From NCBI GenBank assembly GCA_945888565.1, contig CAMDAL010000139.1:1-9742 (forward strand): a stretch of 9,742 bases of DNA, read 5' to 3'. The position numbers and the translations under genes are program-made. Below are positions 1 to 6,597 of the stretch, one piece after another. Below the pieces are notes generated by a model. That model did no database searches and was not told where the DNA came from. It saw only the letters and a program-made list of their open reading frames with translations. The DNA is from Devosia equisanguinis (GTDB lineage Bacteria; Pseudomonadota; Alphaproteobacteria; Rhizobiales; Devosiaceae). The first letter of the stretch is position 1. Each line of letters begins with the position of its first letter.

Positions 1-127
1 ACTCGTCGCCGAAATCGGCTCCTGGGAGCGCCAGCGAAACGCCGACAAGGCTCAGATCAACTGGATGTTCACCACCGAAAAAGCCCGCCAAAAACTCCGC
101 AAAGCCTATCCGGTCAAAGAGTCATAA
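1..127 (+). CDS. IS630-family transposase, C-terminal fragment (cut by window edge)
   Basis: The frame starting at base 2 is open to a TAA at 125-127 and encodes the last 41 residues of a protein whose start lies outside the window. The peptide contains WERQRNADKAQINWMFTTEK followed by ARQKLRKAYP. This matches, from memory, the C-terminal end of IS630-type DDE transposases, where a W-M-F-T-T-E/D-K-A-R segment follows the last catalytic acidic residue. The protein would cut and join insertion-sequence ends at TA targets. Only the tail is visible, so it cannot be judged whether the element is intact. Its last 22 bp overlap the 3' end of the opposite-strand antitoxin gene. This suggests that the element's right end lies just beyond and that it inserted into, or right at the end of, higA. 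Confidence 0.75.
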   Translation, partial: LVAEIGSWERQRNADKAQINWMFTTEKARQKLRKAYPVKES

Positions 128-432
128 TCTCTGTGCACCGGTACTAGGCTCTTGACCGAAAGTTCGCCTTCACGCTGCCGCGCCTTGGCGAGTTCGTAGC
201 GGGTCTGCATCCGCATCAGGGTTTCGGCCCTGACGCCAAACGCATGTTCGAAACGGATCGCCATTTCTGCGGAGAGGGACGACCGCCCGTGAAGGAGGGC
301 GCTGATCGCCTGCCGGCTGACACCGAAGGCTTCAGCCAGCCGGTTGACCGAGACGCCATGTGCCTCGACGATTTCAGTCCGGAGCCATTCTCCGGCGTGG
401 AGGGCAAAAGAGGGGTGAACCGTGACAACCAT
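106..432 (-). CDS. higA: HigA-type antitoxin (XRE/HTH), C-terminus probably altered by IS insertion
   Basis: This 108-residue protein is the antitoxin of a type II toxin-antitoxin pair. It should neutralise the HigB toxin by binding it and repress the operon by binding DNA. The start PSFALHAGEWLRTEIVEAHG and the helix-turn-helix stretch (about residues 26-52, with RLAEAFGVSRQAISALLHGR), followed by LSAEMAIRFEHAFGV, are classic for the HigA/VapI family. The ATG overlaps the higB stop as TGATG, so translation is coupled to the toxin. Family members are usually about 95-105 residues and end soon after a segment like ELAKARQREGELSVKSL. The final residues (VPVHRDYDSLTG) look unlike the family and are read from sequence overlapping the transposase gene, so they may be acquired. 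The HTH is complete, and DNA binding is probably retained. Confidence 0.9.
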   Translation of the reverse strand: MVVTVHPSFALHAGEWLRTEIVEAHGVSVNRLAEAFGVSRQAISALLHGRSSLSAEMAIRFEHAFGVRAETLMRMQTRYELAKARQREGELSVKSLVPVHRDYDSLTG

Positions 433-719
433 CAGTGATAATCCTCAAGGTCGAGGTCAGCTATCGCGCCGTCCTCGGTGATCGTGAATGTCATGCGCCA
501 GTTGCGGGTCAGGGTCATCGACCACGTTCCAGCGCGATCGCCCGTCATCAGGTGAAGGCCATAGTTTGGCGGGGTGGCCAGTTCGTCCATGTCCTCCGCA
601 ACAATGATGAAGTTGAGCATGCGGAAAAGCCGGTCAACCAGATCTCCCGGTAACCCCTTCGCATTGCCCGTTTCAACAAACCGACTGAGCGCCTTGTGGG
701 CGATGCTCTCGATTTCCAT
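432..719 (-). CDS. higB: HigB/RelE-superfamily toxin
   Basis: This 95-residue protein is the toxin of the HigBA module, a RelE-like mRNA endonuclease acting at the ribosome in characterised members. It starts MEIESIAHKALSRFVETG and carries GLPGDLVDRLFRML, YGLHLMTGDRAGTWSMTL, NWRMTFTI and the diagnostic C-terminal DLDLEDYH. These blocks match HigB proteins along their whole length, and the ATG at 719 aligns with the normal family start. The reading frame stays open upstream through the argC end, but that extension (to 1088) is out-of-frame argC sequence and was not used. No Shine-Dalgarno sequence is visible before the ATG (the upstream bases are TTTCCGCCTC). The gene precedes higA, the usual HigBA order, and lies 62 bp downstream of argC. 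Confidence 0.92.
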   Translation of the reverse strand: MEIESIAHKALSRFVETGNAKGLPGDLVDRLFRMLNFIIVAEDMDELATPPNYGLHLMTGDRAGTWSMTLTRNWRMTFTITEDGAIADLDLEDYH

Positions 720-726
720 GAGGCGG

Positions 727-755
727 AAACTAGCAGCGTCGCGGCGCAATGTAAA
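727..755 (-). promoter_or_regulatory. Predicted higBA promoter
   Basis: On the reverse strand a -35 element TTTACA (755-750) is separated by 17 nt from a -10 element TAGTTT (732-727). The -35 sits inside the palindrome described separately, as expected for an autoregulated toxin-antitoxin operon. Transcription would begin near 719-721, that is at or just before the toxin ATG at 719, so the mRNA may be leaderless. The -10 matches the sigma70 consensus at only three of six positions, so the assignment is moderate. Confidence 0.5.
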
Positions 756-769
756 GCGACGCTTTACAT
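749..769. promoter_or_regulatory. HigA operator: perfect 10-1-10 bp palindrome
   Basis: The arms ATGTAAAGCG (749-758) and CGCTTTACAT (760-769) are perfect reverse complements around a single base. The site lies 30 bp upstream of the higB ATG and overlaps the predicted -35 box. HigA-type antitoxins bind palindromes of this kind to repress their own operon, so this is the likely operator. Its far edge is only 12 bp from the argC stop codon. Confidence 0.75.
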
Positions 770-781
770 GACGGAAAAGCG

Positions 782-1732
782 CTAAGCCGCGAGGCTGTCC
801 TTCGACTCCAGCCCCAGCATCAGGTTGAGGTTCTGCACCGCTGCGCCGGATGCGCCCTTGCCGAGGTTGTCGTAGACGGCGACCAGCAGGGCCTGCGCGC
901 GCTTGTCGTTGGCGAACACGTGCAATTTCATGCGGTTGGTGTCGTTGTAGACGGTCGGGTCGAGCTCGGGCGACTTCTCCAGCGCTTCGAGCGGCGCGAC
1001 TTCGACGGCGCTGTTGGGGATCACGGCAAAATGTGCATGGATCGCTTCGTGCAGTTCGGCGCCGGTCGGCACCCTGTCGAGGCTCCACAGCTGCAGCGGC
1101 ACATAGGTCGCCATGCCCTGCTTCACGTTGATCACCGCCGGCTGGAACAGCGGATCATGCGCGAGCTTGGCGTAAGTCCGCATCTCCGGCAGGTGCTTGT
1201 GGTTGAAGCCGAGGGCATAGGGGGCGTAGCGGCTGGTGATGCCGCCTTCGCCCTCATAGGCCTCGATCATCTGCCGCCCGCCGCCGGAATAGCCGGAGAC
1301 GGCGTTGACGGTGATCGGGAAATCGGCCGGCAGCAGGCCCGCCTCGATCAGCGGCCGGACGGTAGCGATCGGCCCCTGCGGGTAGCAGCCGGGATTGGAG
1401 ACGCGCTTCGCCGCGGCGATCTTTGCCGGCTGCGCCTTGTCCATTTCGGCAAAGCCATAGGTCCAGCCCTCGGCGACCCGATAGGCGGTGGAGGCGTCGA
1501 TCACCTTGGTGGTGTCGTTCTCGATCAGCGATACGCTTTCCCTGGCTGCATCGTCGGGCAGGCAGAGGATGGCGACGTCGGCGAGGTTCAGCAGGCGCTT
1601 CCGCTCGTCCTGGTCCTTGCGCTTGTCGTGGGCGATCGAGATGATCTCCAGGTCGCGGCGGCCTTCGAGGCGCTCGCGGATCTGCAGCCCCGTGGTGCCG
1701 GCTTCGCCATCGATGAAGATCTTCGCGACCAT
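782..1732 (-). CDS. argC: N-acetyl-gamma-glutamyl-phosphate reductase, type 2
   Basis: This 316-residue cytoplasmic enzyme performs the NADPH-dependent reduction of N-acetylglutamyl phosphate to the semialdehyde, the third step of arginine biosynthesis. The N-terminal nucleotide-binding loop appears as FIDGEAGTTGLQI (residues 6-18). The catalytic cysteine is C116 in SNPGCYPQGP, and VNAVSGYSGGG and FNHKHLPEM are further family blocks. The length and the GEAGTTG loop fit the shorter type-2 ArgC rather than the roughly 340-residue type 1. The ATG at 1732 was chosen because MVAKIFIDGEAG is the canonical start and a GAGGGAG ribosome site lies about 7 nt upstream. The open frame extends to 1879, but the added residues resemble no family sequence. 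It is transcribed away from deoD and ends just before the higBA operator, with no obvious terminator. Confidence 0.96.
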   Translation of the reverse strand: MVAKIFIDGEAGTTGLQIRERLEGRRDLEIISIAHDKRKDQDERKRLLNLADVAILCLPDDAARESVSLIENDTTKVIDASTAYRVAEGWTYGFAEMDKAQPAKIAAAKRVSNPGCYPQGPIATVRPLIEAGLLPADFPITVNAVSGYSGGGRQMIEAYEGEGGITSRYAPYALGFNHKHLPEMRTYAKLAHDPLFQPAVINVKQGMATYVPLQLWSLDRVPTGAELHEAIHAHFAVIPNSAVEVAPLEALEKSPELDPTVYNDTNRMKLHVFANDKRAQALLVAVYDNLGKGASGAAVQNLNLMLGLESKDSLAA

Positions 1733-1771
1733 GACTGTCTCCCTCAAGGTGCAGGAGTTGAATGCGGCGCA

Positions 1772-1800
1772 CATATAGGAGTTGCGCGGCCCGGCTGCAA
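1772..1800 (-). promoter_or_regulatory. Predicted argC promoter
   Basis: On the reverse strand TTGCAG (1800-1795) and TATATG (1777-1772) are 17 nt apart, a good sigma70-like arrangement for an alphaproteobacterium. The start would be near 1765, giving a leader of about 33 nt that contains the GAGGGAG ribosome site. The rest of the 145 bp argC-deoD spacer (1733-1877) is GC-rich. The best forward match for deoD is TTGCCC (1826-1831), 17 nt, TACGCC (1849-1854), which is weak. Confidence 0.45.
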
Positions 1801-1877
1801 AACAAAATCGGGGTGCCGAGGCGGCTTGCCCGGCGCGGCGCCTGCCGCTACGCCTTGAGCAAAACAGGAGGCTGCCC

Positions 1878-2591
1878 ATGACCCCGCATAACCACGCAAA
1901 GCCCGGCGACTATGCCGAAGCCGTGCTGCTGCCCGGCGACCCGCTGCGCGCCAAGTGGATCGCCGAGAATTTCTTCGAGAACGCGCGCCAGGTGAACTCG
2001 GTGCGCAACTGCCTCGGCTTCACCGGCACCTGGAAGGGCAAGCCGGTCTCGGTGCAGGCGACCGGCATGGGGCAGGCCTCGCTGTCGATCTACGTGCACG
2101 AACTGATCAACGTCTACGGCGTGCAGAAGCTGATCCGCGTCGGCACGGCGGGCGGGCTCAACGCCAAGGTGAAGGTGCGCGACCTGATCATCGCCCAGGG
2201 CGCGACCACCGACAGCGCCATCGTCCGCGACGCATTCACGCCGTTCAACTTTGCCCCGATCGCCGATTTCGGCCTGCTGCGCGACAGCGTCGAGCGCGCC
2301 GAGAGGGCCGGCATGCGGTACCATGTCGGCAACATGCTCTCGTCCGATATCTTCTACCACATCGAGCCCGGCCTCGCCGGCTATGGCCGCCTGCCGGCGC
2401 ACGGCATCCTCGGGGTCGAGATGGAAGCAGCGGCGCTCTACACGCTCGCCGCCCGCTCCGACCGCAAGGCGCTCGCCATCTGCACGATGACCGATTGCCT
2501 GATCACCCACGCCGAGCTTTCGTCCGACGAGCGGCAGAGTTCGCTGCGCGAGATGATCACGCTCTCGTTGGACGTGGCCGTAGGAGACTGA
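1878..2591 (+). CDS. deoD: Purine nucleoside phosphorylase, DeoD type
   Basis: This 237-residue cytoplasmic enzyme cleaves purine (deoxy)nucleosides with phosphate to the free base and (deoxy)ribose 1-phosphate, in purine salvage. DeoD-type enzymes are hexamers. The sequence aligns with E. coli DeoD along its length: LLPGDPLRAK with phosphate-binding R24, VRNCLGFTG with R43, IRVGTAGG with R88, and GVEMEAAALY for ribose binding. The proton-donating acid is D206 in TMTDCLI, with R219 thirteen residues later, the same spacing as D204/R217 of the E. coli enzyme. The base-site segment reads TDC where E. coli has SDH, so specificity could differ slightly. The start is fixed by AGGAGG at 1866-1871, 6 nt before the ATG. 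It diverges from argC and precedes the membrane-protein gene by 60 bp. Confidence 0.95.
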   Translation: MTPHNHAKPGDYAEAVLLPGDPLRAKWIAENFFENARQVNSVRNCLGFTGTWKGKPVSVQATGMGQASLSIYVHELINVYGVQKLIRVGTAGGLNAKVKVRDLIIAQGATTDSAIVRDAFTPFNFAPIADFGLLRDSVERAERAGMRYHVGNMLSSDIFYHIEPGLAGYGRLPAHGILGVEMEAAALYTLAARSDRKALAICTMTDCLITHAELSSDERQSSLREMITLSLDVAVGD

Positions 2592-2651
2592 ACCGCCGCT
2601 TTTGCGCCGCGATCCTTGGGTTAAGCTCGCTCAACAGGGGACGATCAGTTC

Positions 2652-3992
2652 ATGCTTGGAAAGCACAACGCGGCGCGACTGCAGGAAACCATCCGGAGCG
2701 TCGAGACGCTGACCCGGTTCGCGCTGGCGGTGCTGGCGCTGGCTTCGGGCGTCTACACCTATCTGGGCGTGCGCGGCATCCTCGATGGGTCCGCCACGTT
2801 CGTGTTCTTTGCCGCGATCATCTATTCGGCGGCCGTGTCGGTGGCGATCTACGCGTTCTGGAGCTTCATGCTCCGCTTCGTGCCCCTGGTGGTCTCCGGC
2901 ACGCAGCGGGCGGCGCTGTTCCTCACCATGGCCTTCGGCTGCGTGATGATCATCGCCATGTCGAGCTGGCTCAATGCGGCGGCGCTGGCCGGTTCGGCCG
3001 CTACCGAGCAGCACCTCGCGGTGACGCTCGAGGGCTATGTCGCCGATCTCGATGCGGCACACGGCAATGCACTCGCCGCGCAGTCGCTTCTGCCCGACGT
3101 GCAGCGCGCTGCCGAGCGGTTCAGCCGGCTGGCGGAAGATGAGCGCTCGTCAGGTGCGCTCACCGGCACCACCGGCTCCGGCTCGGTGGTGCAGCTGCTG
3201 ACCCAGATGGCGGCGCAGATGACCGAACTGGGCAATTCGATCGCCTCGTCGCGCGACGAGGTGCAGACCCTGTTCACCCAGGGCTCCGAGCATCTGGCGA
3301 GGATGCGCGGGCTGGTGTCTGCTCCCGGCGACGTCGCACCGCGTGCCGATCAGTTCGCCGCCGAGGTGGTGGAGCTCAACGCCGTCGTCTCCGCGTTGCA
3401 GGAAACCAGCGTCGCCCCGTCGGTGAAGCGTGCCGCGCAGGACCTGTCGCTCGGCTTCATCGCGCCGGTGGCCGATGGCGGCAATGCCGGGCTGGTCAGC
3501 CGGCAGGACCAGGTGATGGGCAACGTCCGCACCTCGGTCGAGGCCCAGTCGCTGGCCCTGAGCCAGGCCGCCGACGAGATCCTCGCCGAACCCAAGGTCG
3601 AGCCGCGGCGGTTCACAGCGCTGAGTTCAGCCGATGCGGTGCTGCGCTACTGGAGTGACTTCATTCCGTCGTGGGCGGGCGCCATCTCGATCGACCTGCT
3701 GCCGGTGGTGCTTGTGCTGGTGCTGATGGTGGTGAACGACGCCATGCGGCGCGAATCCGGCTCGCTGGAAATGGCCGAGACGATGACCGCCGCCGAAATG
3801 CTGCGCGCCATGGCGCTCTATCGGCAGATGGCGGCCGGCCCGCAGCCGAGCGCCGAGGAACTGCAGGCCGCAGAGACTGCGATGGCGCCGGAGCCCACTG
3901 TCGCGCCCGTCGAACGCGAGATCACCCCCGACGCGACGGTCACGCCGCTCGAGAGCGCCCGCAAGCGCGGCGACGGACCGGGTCGCGCATGA
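2652..3992 (+). CDS. Four-pass membrane protein with large extracytoplasmic helical domain, function unknown
   Basis: I do not recognise this 446-residue protein. Hydrophobic segments lie at about 23-41, 48-72, 87-108 and 342-362. Positive charges (N-terminal K/R residues, RF...TQR at 75-86, RR at 366-367) place the N- and C-termini in the cytoplasm, so residues 109-341 should be extracytoplasmic. That domain is rich in Ala, Gln, Glu, Ser and Leu, appears almost wholly helical and may form coiled coils (for example 180-222 and 232-312), reminiscent of a sensor or scaffold domain. The cytoplasmic tail (from 363) has a helix EMAETMTAAEMLRAMALYRQ, then a Pro/Ala/Glu-rich, likely disordered end. 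AGGGGA at 2636-2641 lies 10 nt before the ATG. The next gene starts 10 bp after its stop, so the two probably act together. No enzymatic motif is visible. Confidence 0.8.
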   Translation: MLGKHNAARLQETIRSVETLTRFALAVLALASGVYTYLGVRGILDGSATFVFFAAIIYSAAVSVAIYAFWSFMLRFVPLVVSGTQRAALFLTMAFGCVMIIAMSSWLNAAALAGSAATEQHLAVTLEGYVADLDAAHGNALAAQSLLPDVQRAAERFSRLAEDERSSGALTGTTGSGSVVQLLTQMAAQMTELGNSIASSRDEVQTLFTQGSEHLARMRGLVSAPGDVAPRADQFAAEVVELNAVVSALQETSVAPSVKRAAQDLSLGFIAPVADGGNAGLVSRQDQVMGNVRTSVEAQSLALSQAADEILAEPKVEPRRFTALSSADAVLRYWSDFIPSWAGAISIDLLPVVLVLVLMVVNDAMRRESGSLEMAETMTAAEMLRAMALYRQMAAGPQPSAEELQAAETAMAPEPTVAPVEREITPDATVTPLESARKRGDGPGRA

Positions 3993-4002
3993 GAACTCGA
4001 AC

Positions 4003-4791
4003 ATGAGCACTGCGGCACCGAAGCGGCGCGGCATCGTCGCGGCGCTGGCGCGGATCGAGGACGGCACGATCATCCGCGCCGCCTTCTTTGCGATGCTGGC
4101 CGGCACAGCCGCGGTGCTCTATGTCGACTATGGCGAACTGACGGCGGGGGATCGCGCCAGCCTCGCCATGCCGGACATCCCGGTGCTGCCCGCCTTCAAC
4201 CCCGATGACCCGATGCTCCCCGGCGGGCCGGTGGTCACCACCGACCCTGACCTGCTGCGCCAGCCCCTCACGGTAGCGCTCGGGCCGGGCGGCGTACTCT
4301 CTCTCACCGGCAGCATCGATCCCGGCAGTTTCGAGCGGGTGCAGGCCGAACTGGAGGCGCGCGGCGAGTACGTGAAGCAGGTGGCGATCAACTCGCCCGG
4401 CGGCTCGGTGATCGACGCGGTGAAGATCGGCGGGTTGATGGTGGTGGGCGAATACACGACGTCCGTGGGGAACGGAGCGCTCTGCGCCTCGAGCTGCCCG
4501 CTGATCCTCGCCGGTGGCAAGCAGCGGCTGGCATCCGCGCAATCGGCGATCGGGGTGCACCAGATCTACGCCATGGCGACGGCGGGCGACCTGCCCAGCG
4601 GGTTGGCAGGGGTCGGCAATGCGATGTCGGAGGCCCAGCGCACCACGGCAATTATAACGCGTTATCTCGGCACGACGGGTGTGGATCCGGCCGTGTGGCT
4701 GCACGCCCTCGAAACCCCGCCCAGCCAGCTCTACTACCTGTCCCGCGAAGAACTGACGACCTACCGGCTTGTCACGCAATTCACAGACTAG
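4003..4791 (+). CDS. Membrane-anchored ClpP/crotonase-fold protein (COG3904-like putative protease)
   Basis: This 262-residue protein has one N-terminal hydrophobic segment (about 25-43) after a basic start (KRRG), so it is probably anchored in the inner membrane with its C-terminal domain in the periplasm. The domain resembles the ClpP/SppA fold. VAINSPGGSV (128-136) corresponds to the ClpP strand and oxyanion glycine region. CASSCPLILAGGKQRL (161-176) aligns with the ClpP nucleophile helix, with S163 or S164 as candidate catalytic serine. GVHQIY carries a candidate catalytic H186, and D228 is a possible acid. C161 and C165 flank the serines and could form a disulfide. The family resembles the predicted periplasmic proteins of COG3904; peptidase activity is inferred from the fold and not established. 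It begins 10 bp after the preceding membrane-protein gene, with only a weak ribosome site (GAGAA), suggesting coupled translation. Confidence 0.8.
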   Translation: MSTAAPKRRGIVAALARIEDGTIIRAAFFAMLAGTAAVLYVDYGELTAGDRASLAMPDIPVLPAFNPDDPMLPGGPVVTTDPDLLRQPLTVALGPGGVLSLTGSIDPGSFERVQAELEARGEYVKQVAINSPGGSVIDAVKIGGLMVVGEYTTSVGNGALCASSCPLILAGGKQRLASAQSAIGVHQIYAMATAGDLPSGLAGVGNAMSEAQRTTAIITRYLGTTGVDPAVWLHALETPPSQLYYLSREELTTYRLVTQFTD

Positions 4792-4894
4792 TCGGTTAAC
4801 TTCCAAATCCGGACACAATAGCGGCGGACGATGGTTGTTGCGACGGAACCACGCGGCCTGTCGTTCGTTTTGGCATCTGAGGGGAGGCCTGACC

Positions 4895-5191
4895 ATGAAC
4901 ACGCATACACTCGTACGCCACACCGACATCCAGAGATGGGTGAGCGCCCGCAAGGGCCAGCCGGCAATCCGCCGGGTCCCTGACCCGACCGGCGCAATCA
5001 AGAGCAGGCTTACGCTGAGCTTTGCGCTCCATAATGCCACACCGACCGAAACGCCGAGCCAGGACGACGGCCTGAGCCCGGTATCCTGGAAAGCCTGGCT
5101 TGCTGAACTCGACCGACAGCATCTGGCGCTTCGCGTGTCAGGCGAAACGCAGCCGAACTTCGAGTTCGTGGAACGACGCGAACTGAACTGA
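4895..5191 (+). CDS. Small conserved protein of unknown function (paralog 1)
   Basis: This 98-residue soluble protein has no signal peptide or membrane segment. AGGGGAGG at 4880-4887, 7 nt before the ATG, fixes the start. It shares a clear pattern with the product of 6598-6900: H9, I12, W15, AR 18-19, G21, PA 23-24, then VSW 63-65, W68, D73, LRV 79-81 and FEFV 89-92. The pattern (an N-terminal HxxIxxWxxARxGxPA, a central SWxxW/F, and a C-terminal FxFV-R) recalls small proteobacterial proteins often mislabelled as 1,4-alpha-glucan branching enzyme, which are far too short for that activity. Function is unknown. It lies 103 bp after the ClpP-like gene, with no clear promoter or terminator in the gap, and is convergent with the diguanylate cyclase gene, with 8 bp between the stops. 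Confidence 0.8.
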   Translation: MNTHTLVRHTDIQRWVSARKGQPAIRRVPDPTGAIKSRLTLSFALHNATPTETPSQDDGLSPVSWKAWLAELDRQHLALRVSGETQPNFEFVERRELN

Positions 5192-5199
5192 GCGTCTAG

Positions 5200-6417
5200 C
5201 TAGGCCCGGCGCATTGCCGTGGTGCCAGCCAGGGGATGGGCCGGCATCTGGTCCGCGTCCGGTCCGGCGGCGATGCTGACCCGGTCCCGCCCGCCGCGCT
5301 TGCTGACATAGAGCGCGGCATCTGCCCGGCGTCGCAGGTCCGACAAGCTCTCGCTGCCATCGTATTCCGCCACCCCGAAACTGGCGGTGACCCGCACATG
5401 GGCCGGCAGCGCCCCGATGGGCTGGCTGGAGAACGCCGTCCGCAGCGTTTCCGCATAAAGCCGCGCCGCCGCGAGGCTTGCCCCCGGCAGCAGCACCGCA
5501 AATTCCTCGCCACCCATCCGGCTGGCGATCGCCCCACCGGGTGGGTTGGTGGCCAGCAGGCTGGCGAAGGCGATAATCACCTGGTCGCCGGTATCGTGGC
5601 CGAAATTGTCGTTGATGGACTTGAAGCTGTCGAGGTCGCTGACCACCAGCGCCAGCGGCATGCCCTTCTGGTTCGAGCCTGCCAGCACGGCTTCGGCGCG
5701 ATCTTCGAAGCCCCGGCGGTTGAGCAGGGAGGAGAGGGGGTCAGTCTCGGAGCGCGCAGTGATCTCGACCAGCATGTCGCGCACCAGCATCAGCAGGGTG
5801 AGCAGGCCCACCGCCACCTGCAGGACGGCGCCGATTGACTGCGAATAGAGCGCGTAGGTGGTGGCGATGTAGCTCTGCGCGAAATCACCCGCGCCGCCGG
5901 TCCAGTGCGCCACCAGCGGCTTGGTGAAGAACTGCACGGCGCTGAGGCAGAACAGCACCAGCAGCGCCAGGTCCATCGGCTGCCGGCGGCGCGACCGCCA
6001 GACCTGCAGCGCCGCGATCGCCTGCAGCAGGGCGAAGGGGGCCTGGTAGGCCAGCATACGGACGAGCGAATCGCGGCCGATATCGTAGGCGAGCCAGTTC
6101 GCAGTGATCGACAGGACGGCGATCACGGCGACCGCGAGCCAGGGCATGGGCTGACGATAGCGCGACGCTATGCCGATGGTGATGCAGCCCATGGCGCCGA
6201 GGAAAAAGGCAAAGCCGGCCGTATAGGTGAGCTGCGCGTTGACCTGCACCGGCAGGATCAGCTCGGCGCCGATATAGAGCAGCCCAAAGCAGTAGGCGAG
6301 CGCGAACCAGCGCGGCGTGCCGTCACTGCGGTTGGTCGCGGCGACCAGAAAGAACGCGAGCGCAAACAGCGCCGCGATGAACAGGTTGATGGCGAGAATG
6401 AAACTCGCGCCGGCCAT
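5200..6417 (-). CDS. Membrane-bound diguanylate cyclase (GGDEF domain)
   Basis: This 405-residue protein should condense two GTP into cyclic di-GMP at the inner face of the membrane. About seven hydrophobic segments occupy residues 6-212 (roughly 6-26, 37-57, 64-83, 92-110, 119-139, 149-168, 188-212) and form a membrane sensor region of unknown ligand. The catalytic domain starts at DPLSSLLNRRGF (226-237), followed by SDLDSFKSINDNFGHDTGD, with metal-binding D261 as the first aspartate. The active-site loop is GGEEF (302-306) in SRMGGEEFAVLLPG, and SFGVAEYDG and the ADAALYVSKRGGRDRV end complete the fold. All expected catalytic residues are present, so it should be active. There is no RxxD inhibitory site five residues before GGEEF (PGGA occurs there). 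No EAL or PAS domain is present. The chosen ATG has AAGGA 11 nt upstream, a rather long spacing. Confidence 0.93.
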   Translation of the reverse strand: MAGASFILAINLFIAALFALAFFLVAATNRSDGTPRWFALAYCFGLLYIGAELILPVQVNAQLTYTAGFAFFLGAMGCITIGIASRYRQPMPWLAVAVIAVLSITANWLAYDIGRDSLVRMLAYQAPFALLQAIAALQVWRSRRRQPMDLALLVLFCLSAVQFFTKPLVAHWTGGAGDFAQSYIATTYALYSQSIGAVLQVAVGLLTLLMLVRDMLVEITARSETDPLSSLLNRRGFEDRAEAVLAGSNQKGMPLALVVSDLDSFKSINDNFGHDTGDQVIIAFASLLATNPPGGAIASRMGGEEFAVLLPGASLAAARLYAETLRTAFSSQPIGALPAHVRVTASFGVAEYDGSESLSDLRRRADAALYVSKRGGRDRVSIAAGPDADQMPAHPLAGTTAMRRA

Positions 6418-6473
6418 GCGATCTCATGTCCTTGATCCAGCGCAAAATGTACGGGTTTGGAGTAGAAGAGAGG

Positions 6474-6492
6474 TTAATGGCGCCAACATTAA
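6474..6492. promoter_or_regulatory. Inverted repeat, candidate operator between cyclase and paralog 2
   Basis: TTAATG (6474-6479) and CATTAA (6487-6492) are perfect reverse complements separated by 7 nt. The repeat is AT-rich in a GC-rich region and sits 57 bp upstream of the cyclase ATG, inside the 180 bp divergent spacer (6418-6597). The size and spacing suit a dimeric regulator. No matching regulator gene is in the window, and no convincing -35/-10 pair was found nearby in either direction, so this is only a candidate. Confidence 0.35.
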
Positions 6493-6597
6493 GAGGGATG
6501 CGGCCAACCGCGGAACTCTTGAGGGTGGAGGCACTTAAGACTTGCACTCGAGCGGGCCATGCTGGTCCGGCGTCACAACGAGAGAGGCGACTATACA

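Noticed and set aside
111..158. Imperfect inverted repeat CGGTCAAAGAG (111-121) and CTCTTGACCG (149-158)
   Set aside because: It was considered as a transposase terminator or an IS terminal repeat. The 27-nt loop and lack of a T-run argue against a terminator, and the arms fall on both sides of the inferred IS junction. Without the left IS end it cannot be assigned.
432..1088. HigB as a 218-residue protein
   Set aside because: Only the last 95 residues match the toxin family. The upstream part is out-of-frame argC sequence.
920..1858. 312-codon forward open frame
   Set aside because: It is antisense to argC, whose product is a full-length match to a known enzyme. The translation has the low-complexity G/R/D/H look of a GC-rich shadow frame.
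1955..3142. 395-codon forward open frame
   Set aside because: It overlaps deoD and the following membrane-protein gene in another frame, and its Arg/Gly/Ala-rich translation has no recognisable motif.
3940..5040. 366-codon reverse open frame
   Set aside because: It is antisense to the ClpP-like gene, is Arg/His-rich and motif-free, and overlaps the well-supported forward genes.
6559..6597. Earlier ATG for small paralog 2
   Set aside because: There is no ribosome site before it, and the extra 13 residues have no counterpart in paralog 1; AGAGAGG supports the ATG at 6598.
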